Shown piece by piece: positions 5,724-6,899 of a stretch of DNA of 6,899 nucleotides. How positions within the stretch are numbered: position 1 is the stretch's first letter; every line of letters begins with the position of its first letter. This stretch comes from Bacteroidales bacterium (GTDB lineage: Bacteria > Bacteroidota > Bacteroidia > Bacteroidales > ML635J-15). Below the pieces are notes generated by a model. It saw only the letters and a list, made by a program, of their open reading frames with translations, ran no database searches and was not told the DNA's origin. The stretch covers positions 1 to 6,899 of the forward strand of contig JALOAQ010000135.1 in the NCBI GenBank assembly GCA_023228725.1. Reading direction: 5' to 3'. The translations under genes were made by a program, and so were the position numbers.

Positions 5724-6401
5724 ATGAAAAAATTATTATTAATCCTATTCTCTTTTATTCCTATATTTCTATCTGCACAAGATATAATAGAGCAAAAGAA
5801 CGCGTATTATTTAAGCTTAAATATTAGCAAATTAACAACTGGAGACCAAAATGGATTTCATATTAAAAATGAATATAATAGAATGATTTTTAAAAACTTT
5901 TATATGGGATTCTCTTTAGGATATTTACATTCTGCAGTACAAAGCAGCCTGTTGTCAATGGATGTTCCACCTGATTTCGACAATAATATTGCTACTGGTG
6001 ACTGGGGTTATTCAAGCGAAGATGGTATTAAAATTTTAGAAACTAGAACAAACCAGCAAACATATATTCATACGGATATAACTGTTGGTTATAAAGTCGT
6101 TAATTTAGGTGCTTTTAGCCTGAGATTAAACGCAGGTGGATCATTTGCATATATTAATAATACTTTTATAACGAGATGGGAACTAGGTACTTTTAATGGA
6201 TTTATATCAGGTGAAACAAATCTACAATTAGTTTATCCTTACTACTCTAGATTATTGGATATAGGCATTGTTGCCCGATTAGATATAGTGTATGATCTTA
6301 ATGACACTTTTGTTATTGGATTGTCTGCTGGAGGAAACGATTATCCAAAATCTGGTTATAGATTTTATGATCTTGGTATAAATTTAGGATTGAAATTTTA
6401 A
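5724..6401 (+). CDS. Outer-membrane beta-barrel protein of unknown function
   Basis: This 225-residue protein has a classical signal peptide (MKKLLLILFSFIPIFLSA, cleavage likely just before Q19 in the SAQ motif common in this phylum). The rest is built of alternating, amphipathic beta-strands, for example NFYMGFSLGYLHS, IHTDITVGYKV, FSLRLNAGGSFAYI, LLDIGIVARLDIVY and FVIGLSAGG. It ends in GINLGLKF, with the terminal Phe typical of barrels recognised by the BAM machinery. This resembles small porin-like outer-membrane proteins of about 8-10 strands. No specific family is recognised. It starts 7 bases after the SurA/Dsb-like lipoprotein gene and likely shares its transcript. It could be a client of that protein, although it has no cysteine in its mature part, so it is not a disulfide substrate. 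Confidence 0.8.
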   Translation: MKKLLLILFSFIPIFLSAQDIIEQKNAYYLSLNISKLTTGDQNGFHIKNEYNRMIFKNFYMGFSLGYLHSAVQSSLLSMDVPPDFDNNIATGDWGYSSEDGIKILETRTNQQTYIHTDITVGYKVVNLGAFSLRLNAGGSFAYINNTFITRWELGTFNGFISGETNLQLVYPYYSRLLDIGIVARLDIVYDLNDTFVIGLSAGGNDYPKSGYRFYDLGINLGLKF

Positions 6402-6454
6402 ATTTACCGAAAAGACACAATATCCCAGATTTTAAATTCTTACTATTCCTTCAC

Positions 6455-6604
6455 TCATTGTTTTGGAAGCCCTACTTTTTTCAGCATTTCGTTTGCTTTA
6501 TCCAATTTGTCGGGGAACAAGTTTTTGTCATCATATTTATTCAATGACTTGTCTATCCGAACAATTGGAATCTTGCGTTTCTTTATTTCTGTTGTCACTT
6601 TCAT
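6455..6604 (-). CDS. Small 49-residue protein, possible orphan antitoxin
   Basis: A minus-strand frame starts at ATG (6602-6604) and stops at TGA (6455-6457). The product begins MKVTTEIKKRKIPIVRIDKS, continues with LNKYDDKNLFPDKLDKANEM and ends KKVGLPKQ. It is basic, looks like real coding sequence and has no signal peptide. Size and composition suit an antitoxin-like small protein, and its stop overlaps another start (ATGA) in the way toxin-antitoxin pairs often do. That second frame, however, has only 8 codons (MSEGIVRI, stop) before reaching the end of the barrel gene. If a partner existed, it is gone. The function is an inference and the family was not recognised with confidence. AAGAG lies next to the start, too close for a standard ribosome site. 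Confidence 0.5.
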   Translation of the reverse strand: MKVTTEIKKRKIPIVRIDKSLNKYDDKNLFPDKLDKANEMLKKVGLPKQ

Positions 6605-6703
6605 CTCTTATAAAATTTAATCACTGATGTTTCGCACTTATTCTAATATCACGTAATGATTAGCAATACAATATTTTGCATAAGAAATAATTCTTTGTGG
6701 CTC

Positions 6704-6748
6704 CTTTGGGCTCTTTGTGAAATAGCTATTACACAGAGTTTCCCAAAG
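6704..6748. repeat. Imperfect palindrome / hairpin
   Basis: ctttggg (6704-6710) pairs exactly with cccaaag (6742-6748). Inside these, ctctttgtg (6711-6719) can pair imperfectly with cacagag around a loop holding aatagctatta. The CTTTGTG / CACAAAG-type words recall dispersed intergenic palindromes of Bacteroidota genomes. This resemblance is an impression and cannot be tested from one copy. Confidence 0.4.
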
Positions 6749-6786
6749 TAAATACTTTTTAAAATGGATTATTTTAAACATTGGAT

Positions 6787-6888
6787 AATCCGGACTAAGC
6801 TGACCCCCCTTCACCGGCGAAAATAATAGTTGGATTTAGGCTTTTTTTTACTTTTGAGAGGCTGACAATCCGGCAGATGCTGACCCCC
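6787..6888. mobile_element. Probable end of an IS21-type element: two direct terminal repeats
   Basis: Two 22-base direct repeats, 6787-6808 and 6867-6888, share AATCCGG, three variable bases, A, one variable base and GCTGACCCCC (18 of 22 identical). They start 80 bases apart. Multiple direct repeats near the ends are a hallmark of IS21-type elements, and GCTGACCCCC-type words are common in Bacteroidota members. No transposase (istA/istB) lies inside the window, so the element, if real, would continue to the right, or this is a relic. The outer boundary could not be set. Confidence 0.45.
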
Positions 6889-6899
6889 TAGCTGTGAAA

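Noticed and set aside
1..6899. CRISPR array, tRNA or rRNA genes
   Set aside because: No regularly spaced identical repeats, cloverleaf-like sequence or rRNA-like stretch was seen on either strand.

Overview
The window looks like an accessory stretch of a Bacteroidota (Flavobacteriia/Cytophagia-like) chromosome. The reasons are its AT-rich composition, start codons with A/T-rich leaders instead of Shine-Dalgarno sites, short lipoprotein signals ending in S-C, an SAQ-type signal peptide, and insertion sequences of types common in this phylum. This is inferred from sequence character only; no 16S or housekeeping gene is present.

Left part (1-2634): the window opens in the last 28 codons of an IS66-type transposase and its probable right end (to about 125). 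About 120 bases on begins a HlyD-type membrane-fusion (periplasmic adaptor) gene. It has been split by a complete IS1595-type insertion sequence (832-1913) with perfect 21-base terminal inverted repeats, an intact 338-residue transposase on the minus strand, and a perfect 8-base target duplication (ttttgaat). Removing the element and one duplication copy restores one uninterrupted 432-codon frame, so the insertion is clean and probably recent. No ABC transporter partner is visible.

Middle (2635-3359): no convincing intact gene. A minus-strand C-terminal gene remnant (2651-2839) converges on the hlyD end. A cysteine-rich open frame (up to 3288) is doubtful.

Right-centre (3360-6401), visibly more AT-rich: three plus-strand envelope genes. 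These are a 419-residue lipoprotein with two 38-residue cysteine-containing C-terminal repeats, a 319-residue lipoprotein joining a SurA-like N-terminal segment to a DsbA/thioredoxin-like domain (CSSC, cis-Pro), and, 7 bases later, a 225-residue outer-membrane beta-barrel protein. A 115-base element with perfect 20-base inverted ends (a MITE candidate) lies between the first gene and the other two. It carries a candidate Bacteroidota-type promoter pointing at the second gene. A plausible but untested reading is that the Dsb-like lipoprotein oxidises or chaperones the cysteine-bearing lipoprotein or the barrel.

Right end (6402-6899): a 49-residue minus-strand small gene that may be an orphan antitoxin, an imperfect palindrome, and two direct repeats containing GCTGACCCCC that resemble the end of an IS21-type element continuing beyond the window. 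Mobile elements or their traces thus occur at both edges and at two internal sites.
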